Assembly (NCBI GenBank): GCA_005406025.1
Contig: BGZK01000150.1
Coordinates: forward strand, 1-64,000
Direction of reading: 5' to 3'
Length of the DNA stretch: 64,000 nt
Source: Eumeta japonica
Lineage: Eukaryota > Arthropoda > Insecta > Lepidoptera > Psychidae
Each line of letters opens with the position of its first letter. Within the stretch, counting starts at the first letter, position 1. Of this stretch, positions 46,181 to 57,467 are shown piece after piece. The position numbers and the translations under genes were made by a program. The notes below the pieces were generated by a model. The model ran no database searches. It worked only from the letters and a program-made list of their open reading frames with translations, and was not told the origin of the DNA.

Positions 46181-48599
46181 GGACATAACCAACTCAAGAC
46201 ATTATAGGTTTGTTTCTTCTTGTAATAATTTTGCACATAATTGTTATTCCGTAAGGTGTTTGTAGGTTTTAGGTCGTTTGTCAATTTAACACCTACGGCT
46301 TCATGCCGCGGGGGTGACGTCATAACCCCTACATTCCCACACGCTATCGGACCGGCGCCGTACATTCGATAGAAGAATGTAAACCATACAAGTACGGAAG
46401 ACTATAACCGCTCCGATCCTAAAAGTCTTTGATACTTAATTTTTAAATGATCACAAAATTCATTGTGAAGACCTAATTTCTCTCAAATATAACGCCCTTT
46501 TCGTTTCACATATATTTTTTAGACTCTAATAAAGGATACGTCTAGTATATGACGTACAAACTAAAATAAGCATCTATATTGCGTCAGCGACTATTTATCA
46601 TTTTGAGAAGCCTACAAACGTATAGAGATCTATATTCTTCTGAGGTCTGTTAACTGATGAAAAACTTATGTTGTGACAGGCTTCCCTTTACGTTATTTCG
46701 AGGCGTGCCCTCGTACAATACTTTATCCGGATCGAGGGGCTCGGAGTCCCTCAACTCCTCGTGACGGTCCGGTCCAGATGAGGGGCCCGGAGTCCCTCAA
46801 AGGCTTGGTCCAGGTCGGCGGTCACTGACGACCGTCTTCATCAGTATGACGACAAAGTGCGGGACTGAAGGAATGGCGTGCTCTCCACAATAAAAAGCGA
46901 GTGGACTTGGTTTGACTCAAGTCGAGGAATCCGTTAGTCAATGCGACCGTGGTCACAATCGAATCAGCTACCTTCAGGTCCGAAGGCGATGCCCTCTGCG
47001 TGTGAACCACCATCGCTGTTAGAGTCCAGTAAAGTTTAAAATTGTACTTACAAATATAATATCGGAAATCGTATATTATTTTTTTTTTTCAAATTTAAAT
47101 ATTTTTTAAAATTACGAATTTGTAGAAATGAGTAACGCTTCCATCTTTAATATTACGTTTTGTCTGTAGTTTTTCACAATAGATCTAAATCGGCATCATG
47201 AAAACCACCTGTTCGTATTTCATTCAAGTTGAACAATATTTAGGTTAACCACCAGCGGGCATAAGGTACAGAAAGACTGTATAAAAAAAATACATTTTTT
47301 TTTTTGCTTTAATTCGAGAATAGTGAAAGAAACTTGTACTCTCATACAATTACGAATTTTCCGACCTCGAAAATAGTGACAAGTCTCGTAGCCCACCTGC
47401 AAGTCGATAGTTGTCCGGGCTCATATTCTCATACTCATTTTCGAATTTCGTGATAGTCCAGTGTTATAGCGTGACCGTCTGATACATACCACAAGTTCGA
47501 GAGCCCGTAACGCAATGTTTTTAAGTATAAATAGATGTAATTATAGCTGTAAAAAAGAAAAACCTCGTTCAAAAAATACGCGCCCGCTTCGTCTCGTTCT
47601 AGCATGTCCGTAATTAACGGAATAGCATAAACGGGGTAAGTGCGATTTTGGGAAACATCTCACGATATATTCATTTAATGTGTTCACCAAAATATGTATT
47701 TTATTTAATTCAGTCCAAAATCCTTAGCGCAAGACCTGCTCGTGTATGGCCGTCTTTTTTATTTGCTGTTTTATTTTAGAAAGTCCGCTATAATAAATCA
47801 AGTTTTTATACGTATACGTAGGACAAAATTAAAAAAAAAAAACAAAATTAAAAATACTTTTCTCGTAAGTGAACATCCTTCAATTTGGAAGATTTTTTTT
47901 ATATATTTAATAGCATTAATTGTATAGGAACACATAGTCTGCGCAAAAATTTAAACTGCCTACATAAACAGCCCGTCGCTTAAAATTGTCATAAATCTCT
48001 TGAACCACGATAATTTCAAATCGTACAGTCCTTTAAAGGCGACTTATTGATTACTCCAACGGAACCCTTTGGGTGTGAAACCTTATTATTAAGTCTACGA
48101 CATTTGTCATTTACTATTTTAGTCAGTAAATAGTAAATCTTATCAATAAACACCTCATCACGACAAAGTGTATCGGTGCGTCGGACAACTGTACGTTTCT
48201 ACATTGGACCGGAGCAAACATTCGTCTCTCGTTGAGTAAACAAGTATTGTTCTATAATAATGTGTAATTTTAATACTCACACGAAAACGAGCCAAATTTT
48301 ACTTTTGTATTAAATGTATTCATTGTACAACTGAACAAATAATAAGTTTAAATTGCTTAATGTAAACAACACGCAGTATCTGTCTCATTCTTATGAAGGA
48401 TGTGTTTATTTACGCACATGCCTAGCGTTTTTTTTTTTAATAATAACAATAATAAGAAAATAAATAAAATCAAATTAGCAATGTATTTCAAATTGTTGCA
48501 TCATGAAGAATTTTAGTTGGTACTATGTACATAGTTAAAATTTTTCAATTTTCATAAACTTTGCACCAAACATGTAAAAGGAGCGCTAGTAAATTTAAG
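46181..48599. other. No gene; small G+C-rich tandem repeat inside
   Basis: 46690-47010 is G+C-rich with a direct repeat of GAGGGGCYCGGAGTCCCTCAA at 46734 and 46780 and a minus frame of unknown product (46822-47013). It is probably an old retroelement piece. The rest is A+T-rich with nothing supported. Confidence 0.45.
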
Positions 48600-48665
48600 A
48601 CCCGTAGTCTCCGCCTAGCTTCTTGGGAAACAGGCGTGAGTGTATATAAAAAAAATAATAATAAA
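48600..48665 (+). pseudogene. RTE-like LINE 3' tail
   Basis: GTAGTCTCCGCCTAGCTTCT then TGGGAAACAGGCGTGAGTGT and an A/TAA-rich tail, matching the end of the family at 12965-13175 (GTCTCTGCTTACCCTTCTGG). Confidence 0.55.
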
Positions 48666-48692
48666 AAGCGGATATATTTTGGGCGAAAAGTC

Positions 48693-49079
48693 TTACTGTA
48701 CGTCTATGAATCTTCTACGGGGTAAAATGGTCGAATTTCGGCTATAGCCGTAAGGGAGCCCGATTGGGAACACGCTTAACTCGCAAAGTTTTTTTTTACC
48801 TCTCGTGAAAGGAGCATCGAATAAATCTTGCCGATACTTGTACAGTGCACCAACTATTTGACTACATTCTAAATATTCCCGGGTTACCCTATCGCCAACC
48901 ACAGCAAGTATCAGTCGTTCTTGATTTGTCAACTTCGATTTCTTTTTCGGATATTCTGGATTGTTTATCGAATTATGAATGTAACATATTTTGTTACGGA
49001 AATCACTTTTCATTGTATTTTTTAAGGGATGCGTTATGCTTTCTTTTTTCTTTAATTTAATCGTTAGAGGGCGAAACAT
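48693..49079 (-). CDS. Unrecognised open frame inside a TIR element
   Basis: About 128 codons on the minus strand with mixed composition: FRNKICYIHNSINNPEYPKK, then KSKLTNQERLILAVVGDRVT and QIVGALYKYRQDLFDAPF. It begins at an ATG only if 49077-49079 is used, and ends past the left inverted repeat. No domain recognised; Lys-rich. It could be a remnant of a transposase-like or captured protein, or a chance frame. The opposite strand also has a 71-codon frame. Confidence 0.22.
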   Translation of the reverse strand: MFRPLTIKLKKKESITHPLKNTMKSDFRNKICYIHNSINNPEYPKKKSKLTNQERLILAVVGDRVTREYLECSQIVGALYKYRQDLFDAPFTRGKKKLCELSVFPIGLPYGYSRNSTILPRRRFIDVQ

Positions 49080-49143
49080 TGTTGGAACATTAATTTGATA
49101 TTCATTTATGACAGGCTATAGCCGAAATTCGATCATTTTGGTA
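48723..49143. mobile_element. TIR element carrying an open frame
   Basis: AAAATGGTCGAATTTCGGCT then ATAGCC at 48725 is inverted at 49117-49141 with one change. The 10-base core GGCTATAGCC is itself palindromic. About 420 bp. A minus frame (48693-49079, listed separately) fills it. Confidence 0.55.
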
Positions 49144-49602
49144 ACACACTTTTCCCTGAGACGAGGGCTGTGCCAAAATATCAACCCTCACAATGACAAA
49201 CTGACGAACATGTTTGCAACTGCATACATCTGTGATGACTCTTAGTAACTCATAGCTATATATTGGATATCTCACGACCACGTATTCACAGCATACCTCC
49301 TAAGAATGTATTCATTAAATATGTAAACCTATTTTTTTATCCGGACCCCCTTCCGCTAGTAAGATAGGGTAAAATATCGATCTCGTCTCTTCACCGCCAT
49401 GATATTTAATTAATATTTGTTCCCTCATAAAAGGAATTATTTATATGACCGCATAGATATAAATGAAAAGAAATACTACCATCATGGTATGATTTTGTTC
49501 GCTGGAAACTTCTTCAGAGATAGTAAAAGCATTTTTCAGCAAAACATTTAACATTATTAAATGAAATGGGAAAAAAAACCTAGAATTTCATTACTCAACA
49601 GC
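49144..49602. other. No gene; 3' side of the minus-strand gene
   Basis: A+T-rich sequence. It would hold the 3' UTR of the gene ending at 49603. No clear AATAAA close to the stop on that strand. Confidence 0.45.
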
Positions 49603-49934
49603 CTATATTTTAATCTTCTTAAATCTTTTACACGCTATCAGTTTATCGGCAATTTCTGACATGTTCTCTGTATCTTCTAGAATGAGTGTGAAAACTGATT
49701 CTTCGTCGTTTGCCTCGCCTGTGGTTTTTTCTAATTTACTTGAATCTTTCTCGTATCGGATAGGCTTGTTATTATCATAAGAATGAAGCACTACAGCGTT
49801 TTTGAGTTCATTCTGGGAGATGTCTTCATTATCCGTCCCTTTCAGTAGCCATCTCGCAATATCTTCTAGGAGTTGGTAAATTTCTTCGGTTATCGCACAA
49901 TTATTTGCGCATGTTACGTTTATTTTAATATCAT
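49603..49934 (-). CDS. Terminal exon of an unrecognised gene
   Basis: Minus strand. A textbook acceptor, TTTCTCCTTTTTTTTGCAG, ends at 49935; the exon then stays open for 110 codons to TAG at 49603-49605. It starts mid-codon, needing one base from the previous exon, and the exon at 50686-50719 supplies exactly that base in frame. The peptide begins DIKINVTCANNCAITEEIYQ, continues LLEDIARWLLKG, is Glu/Asp/Lys/Asn-rich in the middle and ends LIACKRFKKIKI. Two Cys lie close together near the start. No known domain, signal peptide or membrane segment. The open length in A+T-rich DNA plus the splice evidence make this the best coding candidate in the window. Upstream exons beyond 50719 were not found. 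Confidence 0.6.
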
Positions 49935-50685
49935 CTGCAAAAAAAAGGAGAAATTGTTGTTTTATTTTTGATATTACTACCGCCATCTGTTGGCAATTAT
50001 AAAAAACATAAAACATTCGTTTCAATCTCCATTTCAGATATTTAAGCGTAATGACAGATCAAAACATGAATAACTGCGAGTTAAAAAATTCAATTACAGC
50101 TAATCGGTACTACATCAGGCTATGATTTTCAATACAGTTACTCCCAATCAATTAGTGATGAGATTGAAAAAGAAGTTAAGTTTAAAAGTTAAATAGTTTT
50201 TTTTTAGTTATCGTGATTACACGGAATTTTCGGGCGACAGCCGAAGCATACCTACACTCGCGCTTAAGGCATGCGATAATTCACCTGTGCTATGTTATTA
50301 TATCAAAACCTCAATAAAGCCACGCTCAAAAATTATATATTATTTTAAATCAGAAGTTTTTGAAAGACACATCTTTATGGATTGCAATGTAAAAGCTAAT
50401 GGACTTTATAAAAATTACTATTAATTTGCAGCTCTTACACTATTGAATTACCTTAAAAAAAATTAATTTTATTACACACTTTTGCCTCAGGTTTAAAAAA
50501 AAACTTTCGCCCATCGTTTCCAAATGTTTAATAACAAGTTATATAAAAAATATATGTTTTTTTTTTAATTTCTCTTAAGAATGCTTATTTTGATTGTACT
50601 TTTAAATCAAATGAGTTTTTTTTTGTGATGAATAAATTAAATTTATTTTATTACGTTTATGATTAATATAATACATAAAAATTAC

Positions 50686-50719
50686 CTTCTACGGGCATGC
50701 CATGAACCAGTTGTATAAT
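50686..50719 (-). CDS. Penultimate 34-bp exon of the same gene
   Basis: Minus strand: acceptor ACACTGTTTTATTTCAG, the exon ATTATACAACTGGTTCATGG then CATGCCCGTAGAAG, and donor GTAATT. It encodes IIQLVHGMPVE plus one base, which completes the first codon (Asp) of the exon ending at 49934. Small exons of this size are usual in insects. The 751-base intron has normal borders. No product recognised. Confidence 0.55.
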
Positions 50720-51177
50720 CTGAAATAAAACAGTGTAATTTAATAATCTTACATTTTTGAATTCAACCAATTTTCTGTTTTGTCTTAATTCTGTCTTGTT
50801 AAGTATGATAAAAGTATAATTCGGCAGTCTAATATATGAATAATGCAATTCATACATACAATTCATGCATTTTTTTTTATGTCTGAACTTAGTATAGTGT
50901 TTAAAATAAAGTGAGATAATAAAGGTTTTTAATAATTATTATCAATGTTCATCTATTTAAATAACCTGTTCGAATAATTAACGTTGATTAAAGTATTAAT
51001 TGTAGAATAAAAAAATTAAATTAAATAAATATTGTACAAGGTAGCACGGGTGCGTTATTTGTAAAATGAAAAATGAAATTTTTTAACAAGGGAACAACGA
51101 AAAAAAAATTGAATATAAAAAATTAATATAAAAGACGAAGAAAGCGAGGAAAATCGTTTAAACAACTTGATTTGGGA
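50720..51177. other. No exon supported
   Basis: A+T-rich, presumably intronic to either the minus- or plus-strand gene. Short charged frames near 51075-51170 (DEESEEN in one, KRRRKRGKSF in another) have no clear splice sites. Confidence 0.4.
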
Positions 51178-51390
51178 ATTTTAGAAATGTATGGAACGTC
51201 AGTTTGATACGTGATTTTAAAAAAGGTCACAAAAAGTAATGTGATGGTTTGAACTGAAAATTTTAGAAATCTATGAAAAACTATGAAAGCAATTTGGTCT
51301 GTAAATTATATAAGTCTACGGAAAATCATATAGTGGGTTTGGTCAGTGGATTTTAGAAAGAAATCTATGAAAATGTGTTCATTAAAATGT
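51178..51390 (+). repeat. Diverged 45-bp tandem repeat
   Basis: Units start at 51178, 51213, 51258, 51304 and 51349, giving a spacing of 45 to 46 bases for the last four. Each has RATTTTAGAAATCTATGRAAA and then GGTTTGGTCTGT-like sequence. Non-coding, strongly A+T-rich. Confidence 0.6.
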
Positions 51391-51436
51391 ACTTTGTAAT
51401 TAAAGTTGTTGATTTGTATAATTTTCTGACAATAAG

Positions 51437-51505
51437 GAAAACCCGGAGAAAATACGCGAACGAGGCTTCAAAAAGAATAAAGGAAAAAACCATTTAATCA
51501 CATCT
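51437..51505 (+). CDS. Putative internal exon, plus-strand gene
   Basis: Acceptor TTTTCTGACAATAAG, 69 bases open in phase 0, and the near-ideal donor GTAAGTAT at 51506. It encodes ENPEKIRERGFKKN then KGKNHLITS, Lys/Arg-rich. The following exon at 51600 is also phase 0, so the two join in frame. No family recognised. The acceptor is not strong, and 23 open codons alone are weak evidence. Confidence 0.4.
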
Positions 51506-51599
51506 GTAAGTATATTTTTTCTACTAATATAAAAAAAATGTTCTTTTTTTGCGTTTAATATATTATTATATAAATTATTATTTTTATTTATATAAACAG

Positions 51600-51680
51600 A
51601 ATCCGTTGCGTGTGTTACTTCAGATGCATAGAAGAGTTACCAATTACCTTCAGAAAAAATTATGTGAAGATATTAAACAG
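51600..51680 (+). CDS. Putative internal exon, plus-strand gene
   Basis: Acceptor TTTATTTATATAAACAG, 81 bases open in phase 0, donor CAG/GTAAAAT. It encodes NPLRVLLQMHRRVTNYLQKK then LCEDIKQ, an amphipathic, probably helical peptide. G+C content rises above its surroundings. The next exon could be a short one with a stop at 51797-51820 (FRITEDI, acceptor CCTACTGAAAAG) or the phase-0 terminal exon at 56168-56278. Product unknown. Confidence 0.42.
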
Positions 51681-52254
51681 GTAAAATAAAGAGTAAAGAT
51701 TTTTTAGAAAGAGTAGGTGTGACTTATTTTCATTTATAAAATGAAATTTTTGCAAAAATCTAAGTTTTGATTTGTGTTATCTTTCCTACTGAAAAGTTTC
51801 GGATCACCGAAGATATTTAATTTGTGGTATCATTTGGTAAGGAGAAAAACGTATTTTGAATATTCCAATCATTAATTATACTTTCAAGATATTTGCTATA
51901 TTTCTATCGAATTTTGTATCTAAATTAGTTAAGTTAAATTAGTAGTGCTATAGATTATAAAGTACACCTGAATGGAATAGACTACAATACTCTATTTCAG
52001 AGTATGGCTGAAAATCCTGGAGCGTGGCACCTTAATTAATAATATAAATTTCTGCAAACACTATTATCGATAATTAAAATTGTAAGAGATATCGTAATTA
52101 AATGCATACGTCGATAGTGTGACACTATTCCCAAATATTTTATAAGGAATGTCTATTTCAATGTTAACATCAATGCAAATATCTGCATTTTTTTTTATTT
52201 CACAAGCGTAAAATGAACGTAATATTACATAGGGAAAGACCTAAATAAATTAAT
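51681..52254. other. No exon supported apart from a possible short one
   Basis: A+T-rich. 51797-51820 could be a minimal terminal exon of the plus-strand gene. Nothing else supported. Confidence 0.4.
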
Positions 52255-52600
52255 AAAGTGATTTATTTAATTCGCAAAAATTCTCGGAGGTCATCACGAA
52301 CTGCGTCCGCGGGCTGCGGTCGAGGGCTGTCGTCTTCGACCCGGAAGACCTTGTCCCGCAAACTTAAGTTTGAGGGATCTGCCCTACAACACTCCACACT
52401 CGCAGCGAGGGTTGCGGGCCGCTCTCGTCCGCGGTCGCCGATGAGGCCACCGCGTCCGGGAACGACGGGACGTGAGTTCTGATGACCCGAATTGTAAGCT
52501 CATGTATCAGATCACCCGTGCCGGTCTTCCAACCCTGAGGCTTTCAAGCACTGAGCCACCGCGTCAGGTCAGGTCTGAAACTGGTTTTAAACTTTCTCCA
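52255..52600 (+). other. G+C-rich block, unidentified
   Basis: CpG-rich (ACTGCGTCCGCGGGCTGCGG, CCACCGCGTCCGGGAACGAC). The plus frame at 52258-52482 is Arg/Ser/Pro-rich; the minus strand is also open for long parts and gives Asp/Pro-rich peptide. Probably an old retroelement piece or an island; no family recognised. Confidence 0.3.
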
Positions 52601-53476
52601 TATGAAAGCAAAAAAAAAAACGGAGGTCGTGTCCAGTTACGTACGTATTTAGAATTGCTTTATGCCGCGAGCAAAATTTACATAAGTTGTCAAGTTCGTG
52701 TATGCAGTAGCTATGAAGACTGTCAAACAAAATAATTAAACGAAAGATGAATACAAACTGTCCTCGAGAATCCATTACTCAAAATAATCATCTGTTTTCG
52801 GAGTCGGTTTTATATAGTAAGAGAAACAAATAAAATTAGCCCGAGGAAAGCGAAAAACAGAAAGTTAACAAAACACGACTGCGGCCGGCGTAATTTTAAT
52901 TGATACCGAGTTCAAGAAGAAGTAATTATTTCGATTAGTAGGTTTTTGAAATCATTTTTTTTATTTTGTTAAAATTATTTTATATTTTGCAACTATACCT
53001 TAAATAGCTTGATACAAAATATTAATAATCAAGCTGAACCTATATTTAAGCTGCGGAAACTGTGGGCAAAGATGACTGTCTTGAGATACGCCTATATTTA
53101 TTTTTATGATTTACGATATAAATGAAATAGTTTTATTTATCGCATTATACGGAACTCCATATTCGGCCGTTTAAGAGCGAAACGTTGAAGGTGTTTATTA
53201 AGCTGGCAAACAACTTGACAAACCATCAATTTTCTATAAACATACGAAAAACATAGCGAGAAGAGCCTAGGGCGAAAAACGCCCTCTTTTATTCTCCGTA
53301 ATTAGAAGAAGACTAACATTTAAAGAGTTTTCAGTTACACAATTATATTTTTATCGCAAATTTTTGGACAGTCAGCGGCCAACGATTTTTTTAAACACTT
53401 CCTGTCTTGTTCAGCGTCGCTAGTCTAACTTTAAAATGTGCTTAGACAACAGTTTAACGCGAGTTTACAAAAAAAT
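52601..53476. other. No gene recognised
   Basis: A+T-rich spacer. Confidence 0.5.
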
Positions 53477-53996
53477 CTATTCAGAAATCTTGTTTAATTT
53501 ATAAACACTGTTTAAACCTCGTTTAGTCGTCATACAATAGTTAAACACGGGCAAAGGATGTATAACAGTGGTCTAAGGATTGTTTACTGAATATTTGACG
53601 AAGGTGGTCAAAAGTGACATTTGATTATCGTGTTATTGTCATCAAGATAAAGATTGATTTCTATAAATTGCGAATTATTAATTCGAAGCGCATCCATAAT
53701 GGAAGAATCATCTGAAATTAAAGAATTTCACAAATGTTTCAATAAATATAAATTACATATATATGTAAATACATACATACTTTTCATTACTTGGATGCCA
53801 GATACTAAATATTTTCGAGTTTATTAGAACATTTTTTGATCAGAATGTTGCCATTATAACGCTTAAACACTGTTTTAGTTAGACTGCAGTCTAAGTGACA
53901 TTCTGAATTGCTTAATGCCTAAACAGCTGTTTAAGAAGTAAACAGTGTTTAGTTAAACTACCTTTGAACGATGTTTTGAATAAGGATTCTGAATAA
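53477..53996. mobile_element. MITE-like element with CTATTCAGAA ends and GTTTAAAC words
   Basis: Left CTATTCAGAAATCTTGTTTAA; right reverse-complemented CTTATTCAGAATCCTTATTCAA. Words AAACACTGTTTAAAC, TAAACAGCTGTTTAAG and AAACAGTGTTTAG recur inside the ends on both sides, partly self-palindromic. About 520 bp. The tips are imperfect, so the boundaries are approximate. Confidence 0.5.
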
Positions 53997-55448
53997 GGCA
54001 GATATATTTTACACAACATTCTAGATTCACTAACCGCTTCCATTTTCACTTTACGCTGTTCGTCGACGACCTGTCAACTAACAATATTTAGTTATTTCTG
54101 ATTTTTTGATTTGTCTAACCTACCTGACCTAGGCCACTACCGTATAGAGAATGAGGAAATAAAATGAATAAAGATGAAATAAGTGATCCCCTACCGCCCT
54201 AAATGCCCTAAATATGAAAAGGACGGACAAAAGGGAAGCATGAAACTGATTCCTCGGTATGAGATAGACGAACAAGGGCCGAGGTCGCCATGCCACGGGG
54301 GCGGATGAAAAATAAAAAAAAAAATAAACAGGAAATCTATATCTATTACTCTTATTAAAAATAAAGTAATACGAAACCCCCTTTTGTGAACGTTTAAATT
54401 GTCATGGTCAGTTTCATCATTACCATCCACCGGGTTCAGAAAATACTGGAAGAAAAACTAGTATCGGGCTATTTCGTTTTTACTCAACTGCGCGACGCAA
54501 AGGTGGGTAATGTGTTCGCCGGTCTAGATCAGGCCGATTGTCGTGGGTCGATTTTGATGATTCTTAAGTCAATCGGTTTGTCCTAGTCTTGTAAATGTCA
54601 ATGAAGACAAGACAGTAATTAAAATTCAACATGGCGACAATCAGACGCTGTATTGTGAAAATAAAGTTAAAATCAACGGACTATGTCAAGTGAGGTACCA
54701 TTGAATGGGTCTTTGAAAATTAATAGTTTATTTAATTATTTCTCATTTTAAATGAGCCTTTAGAATTTACAACGATTAAAGTTGGTTAGCAACCATTGCA
54801 AATATTTATCATATTTGATTGAATAATTTTATACATTTTGTTTTCATCTTTTACTATTTAAGCTCAATATGTCCTCTGGAATTTTGCTATGAAAAGTTAG
54901 AAATAATAAACACACACTTACACACACAATGTGTGTATTTATTATAAAGAGAAAAAAAATTTAAAAACGTATGATTGCAATCTTATGCTACATATTTTTT
55001 ATGTATAAATATAGAATTGTTATTTTATTGTGCATATATAAATTATGTCGTACAAGGGCTCAGCTCTAAGTGGGTTAACAATAGACCCACACAAAAGCTT
55101 TAGCCCTTACTTAGTTAATTTCGGAACAAAGTGCATTATGGAAATATCCAATAAAATAATAATAGGTATATATTAGATGTTCATAGTATGATCCGTTTAC
55201 ACGAAAATGGATGTTTGTAAATTTGAGATCGCTAAAATGCAACACTGTTTAGCCGATCTATGGCAGTGTAATGACAATGGATGCTATATGGCAACATTTA
55301 AGCGGTTTTTTTTCGAATGTAAAATGTTTGCACCTAGCATTTATCCCCGACTTGCGTGTTTGTAATACTAACTAAACTACACAGATTGTGAAAATTCTTC
55401 TAGTGGTAGAAAGTACAATTATCCCGAGTAATACAGCTTATACTTTGT
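53997..55448. other. No gene supported; one exon-like patch
   Basis: 54411-54501 is bounded by TGGTCAG and a good donor AAG/GTGGGTAA and is open in two frames, so reading is ambiguous; its length does not keep phase with the plus-strand exons. 54903-54943 is a CACACA/TGTGTG hairpin. The rest is A+T-rich. Confidence 0.4.
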
Positions 55449-55711
55449 TTAGATGATGGCGTTTTCTCCGGTTTCACAGAAATCCGAATAGTGACCGGTA
55501 GCGGCATTGAAATCGAAAACGGGACGAGCGGCAGAACGGAGAGTCCATATCTGAGTTGGATACGAACAAGGGGCCGAGATCCAAATCGGGAATAGCACCG
55601 GGACCAGAATCGAAGTGTGAACGAGGTCGGAATCGCCAGCACGATTGATCAATGCAAAAGATGAAGGGATGAGTTTGGTCCACACGGGCGAAGCCGCGGG
55701 CGTAAAGCTAG
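55449..55711 (+). mobile_element. Non-autonomous Helitron-like 3' end
   Basis: G+C-richer block (GACCGGTAGCGGCATTGAAA, GGGGCCGAGATCCAAATCGG) ending GGGCGAAGCCGCGGGCGTAA then AGCTAG before T. It has the same design as 11300-11556. Open frames on the minus strand in three phases reflect composition, not coding. Confidence 0.5.
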
Positions 55712-56167
55712 TAACATTTAAATTTGAATATTGATTTTTAATAAAGGCATAATTATATATAATCTCGACTCGATTCGACTATTACAAGCGGTCGACTCAC
55801 CAGCACTCCCGCGACGATCACGTAAGCTGCAGCATCCATCGCTGTATGGATCAATGATTTTTTTTAAATAACGGTTTATAATTCACCCGGGCGTGTTCGA
55901 ACTCTATTTCTCGTGAACATCTAATGGTGTTCCAACCGTGGTCGTGCAGATAATATAACATGTGTTTTTTTTTAATTACGACAAAAGGGTTATTTATTTA
56001 ACTGGGTCATGGATTTCAAACATGCCGAGCGCGACCGATACACAACTGCGCAGGGACAGTTTGTTCTTCGCCTCGGTATTCAATATATAAATAACACTGT
56101 TTGTTGTCTTTCGATCGCTCTGCAACAAACAGCTGAACTTATCTGAATGTCATTTTCTACGCATCAG
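55712..56167. other. No gene recognised
   Basis: Mixed-composition spacer before the exon-like stretch at 56168. Confidence 0.45.
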
Positions 56168-56278
56168 GATATCAACCGGCGCCACGCTAGGGACAGACGA
56201 GCGTTATTTACGCCATATCGTAAAAGGATGGAAGAACTTCAACGTCAGAAAATCATGAAATATTTGAAGGCAAAATAA
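56168..56278 (+). CDS. Putative terminal exon, unrecognised gene
   Basis: Acceptor TCATTTTCTACGCATCAG ends at 56167. The exon is open in phase 0 for 36 codons and ends TAA at 56276-56278. It encodes DINRRHARDRRALFTPYRKR then MEELQRQKIMKYLKAK, a strongly basic, charged helix-like tail. Codon content looks coding (CGG, CGC, GAC use in A+T-rich DNA). An ATG at 56150 is in the same frame, so a 43-codon stand-alone peptide is the alternative. It keeps phase with the exon ending at 51680. Confidence 0.35.
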   Translation, partial: DINRRHARDRRALFTPYRKRMEELQRQKIMKYLKAK

Positions 56279-57467
56279 TGTTTAACTGATGCTGAAAAAT
56301 GAAATGAAAAACGGTTACAAAGAGCTATTTCTCAAAAAAAAAATTGTCTTTGGACTAATTCCAAAAACAAACAATTATTTTGATTAAAAGGCTTCATTAT
56401 TATTTTTTTGTGAAATATATTTAACATTTTTTATTTATTGGGTAATAAAAATTTGTAATCCATCCAGTTTTTTATAGTGGCTTAAGACAATATTGTTAAT
56501 ATAGTGCGCCGGCCGTCTCCTTTTTACTTACACAAGGAGAAAATTGCACAGACAAACCTTCCACGGTCCCTAAGTTTTTATTTGGAATGCATTCATTTTC
56601 GGTATCACAGTTTCCCTGGGCTGTGGACGGTTGTAAATTAAACCGGTCGTTTGCTAAAACCTTAAATTTTACAGGTTGTTCTTCGTTTGATCGGAGATTG
56701 GAAGGCTTTTAATAGGCGTACGGTAATGTAGGCTGTACCCCTATGTTACTAAGATATTACTGAACCGATTACGATAACAAAAAAATATACGATTATGCCC
56801 AAGTCTCTTCATAAATATTAATTAACATAAACTGATTTTCAACAGTTTTCGAATAATATCACAAAAACCGTAGAAACCTTATAAACTATTTTTTTAACAC
56901 GGTTTTATTAGCTTCACCTGTATGTATGTATATTTGTTTGTTACCGACTCCTTTGAACTCGATTTTGATCCATTTTCAACGGTCAGATTTCATTTAAGCT
57001 TTGTAGATTTATCAAGGACAGAAGGCAATCCAATAATTTCATATTCAAATTTTTAATTTCTGAAAATTTGTAAAATTGGAAATCGAAAATTTGAAAAAAA
57101 ATTTGGTTATTTGATACATGATAAAATTTAACAATTAAAATTTTTTTTAAATATAATAAAAAAAACAAAATTTTGAAATTATATAAAAAATACGAACGGT
57201 ATATTGCGCTACTATGGACGCCCCCCGGCTCTTCCTTCTCCGCCACGTTCCTATTTTACGCCTTTGCGACGATTTCGTGACCAACTTCACAATAGCAGAA
57301 TTTCGTGCGTTGTATTTGTAGATCAAATGGAAATGTTATTTAAACAGGAATAATATGAACTTAAATTCATTGCCACACGTAGGATATTGTGAAATCAAGG
57401 CTCTTGGTCATAAATACTATTTATATCGTTTTGAGACTAAAAATTTAGAAAATAAAATACGGGCTTA
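56279..57467. other. No gene recognised
   Basis: A+T-rich sequence, possible 3' UTR of the preceding exon at its start. Nothing else supported. Confidence 0.45.

Noticed and set aside
54404..54586. 60-codon plus-strand frame with an exon-like edge
   Set aside because: Two frames are open through the candidate exon and the length breaks phase with the neighbouring plus-strand exons.
55400..55685. Three overlapping minus-strand frames of 69-80 codons
   Set aside because: Open in several phases because of the composition of a Helitron-like block; no single frame is favoured.
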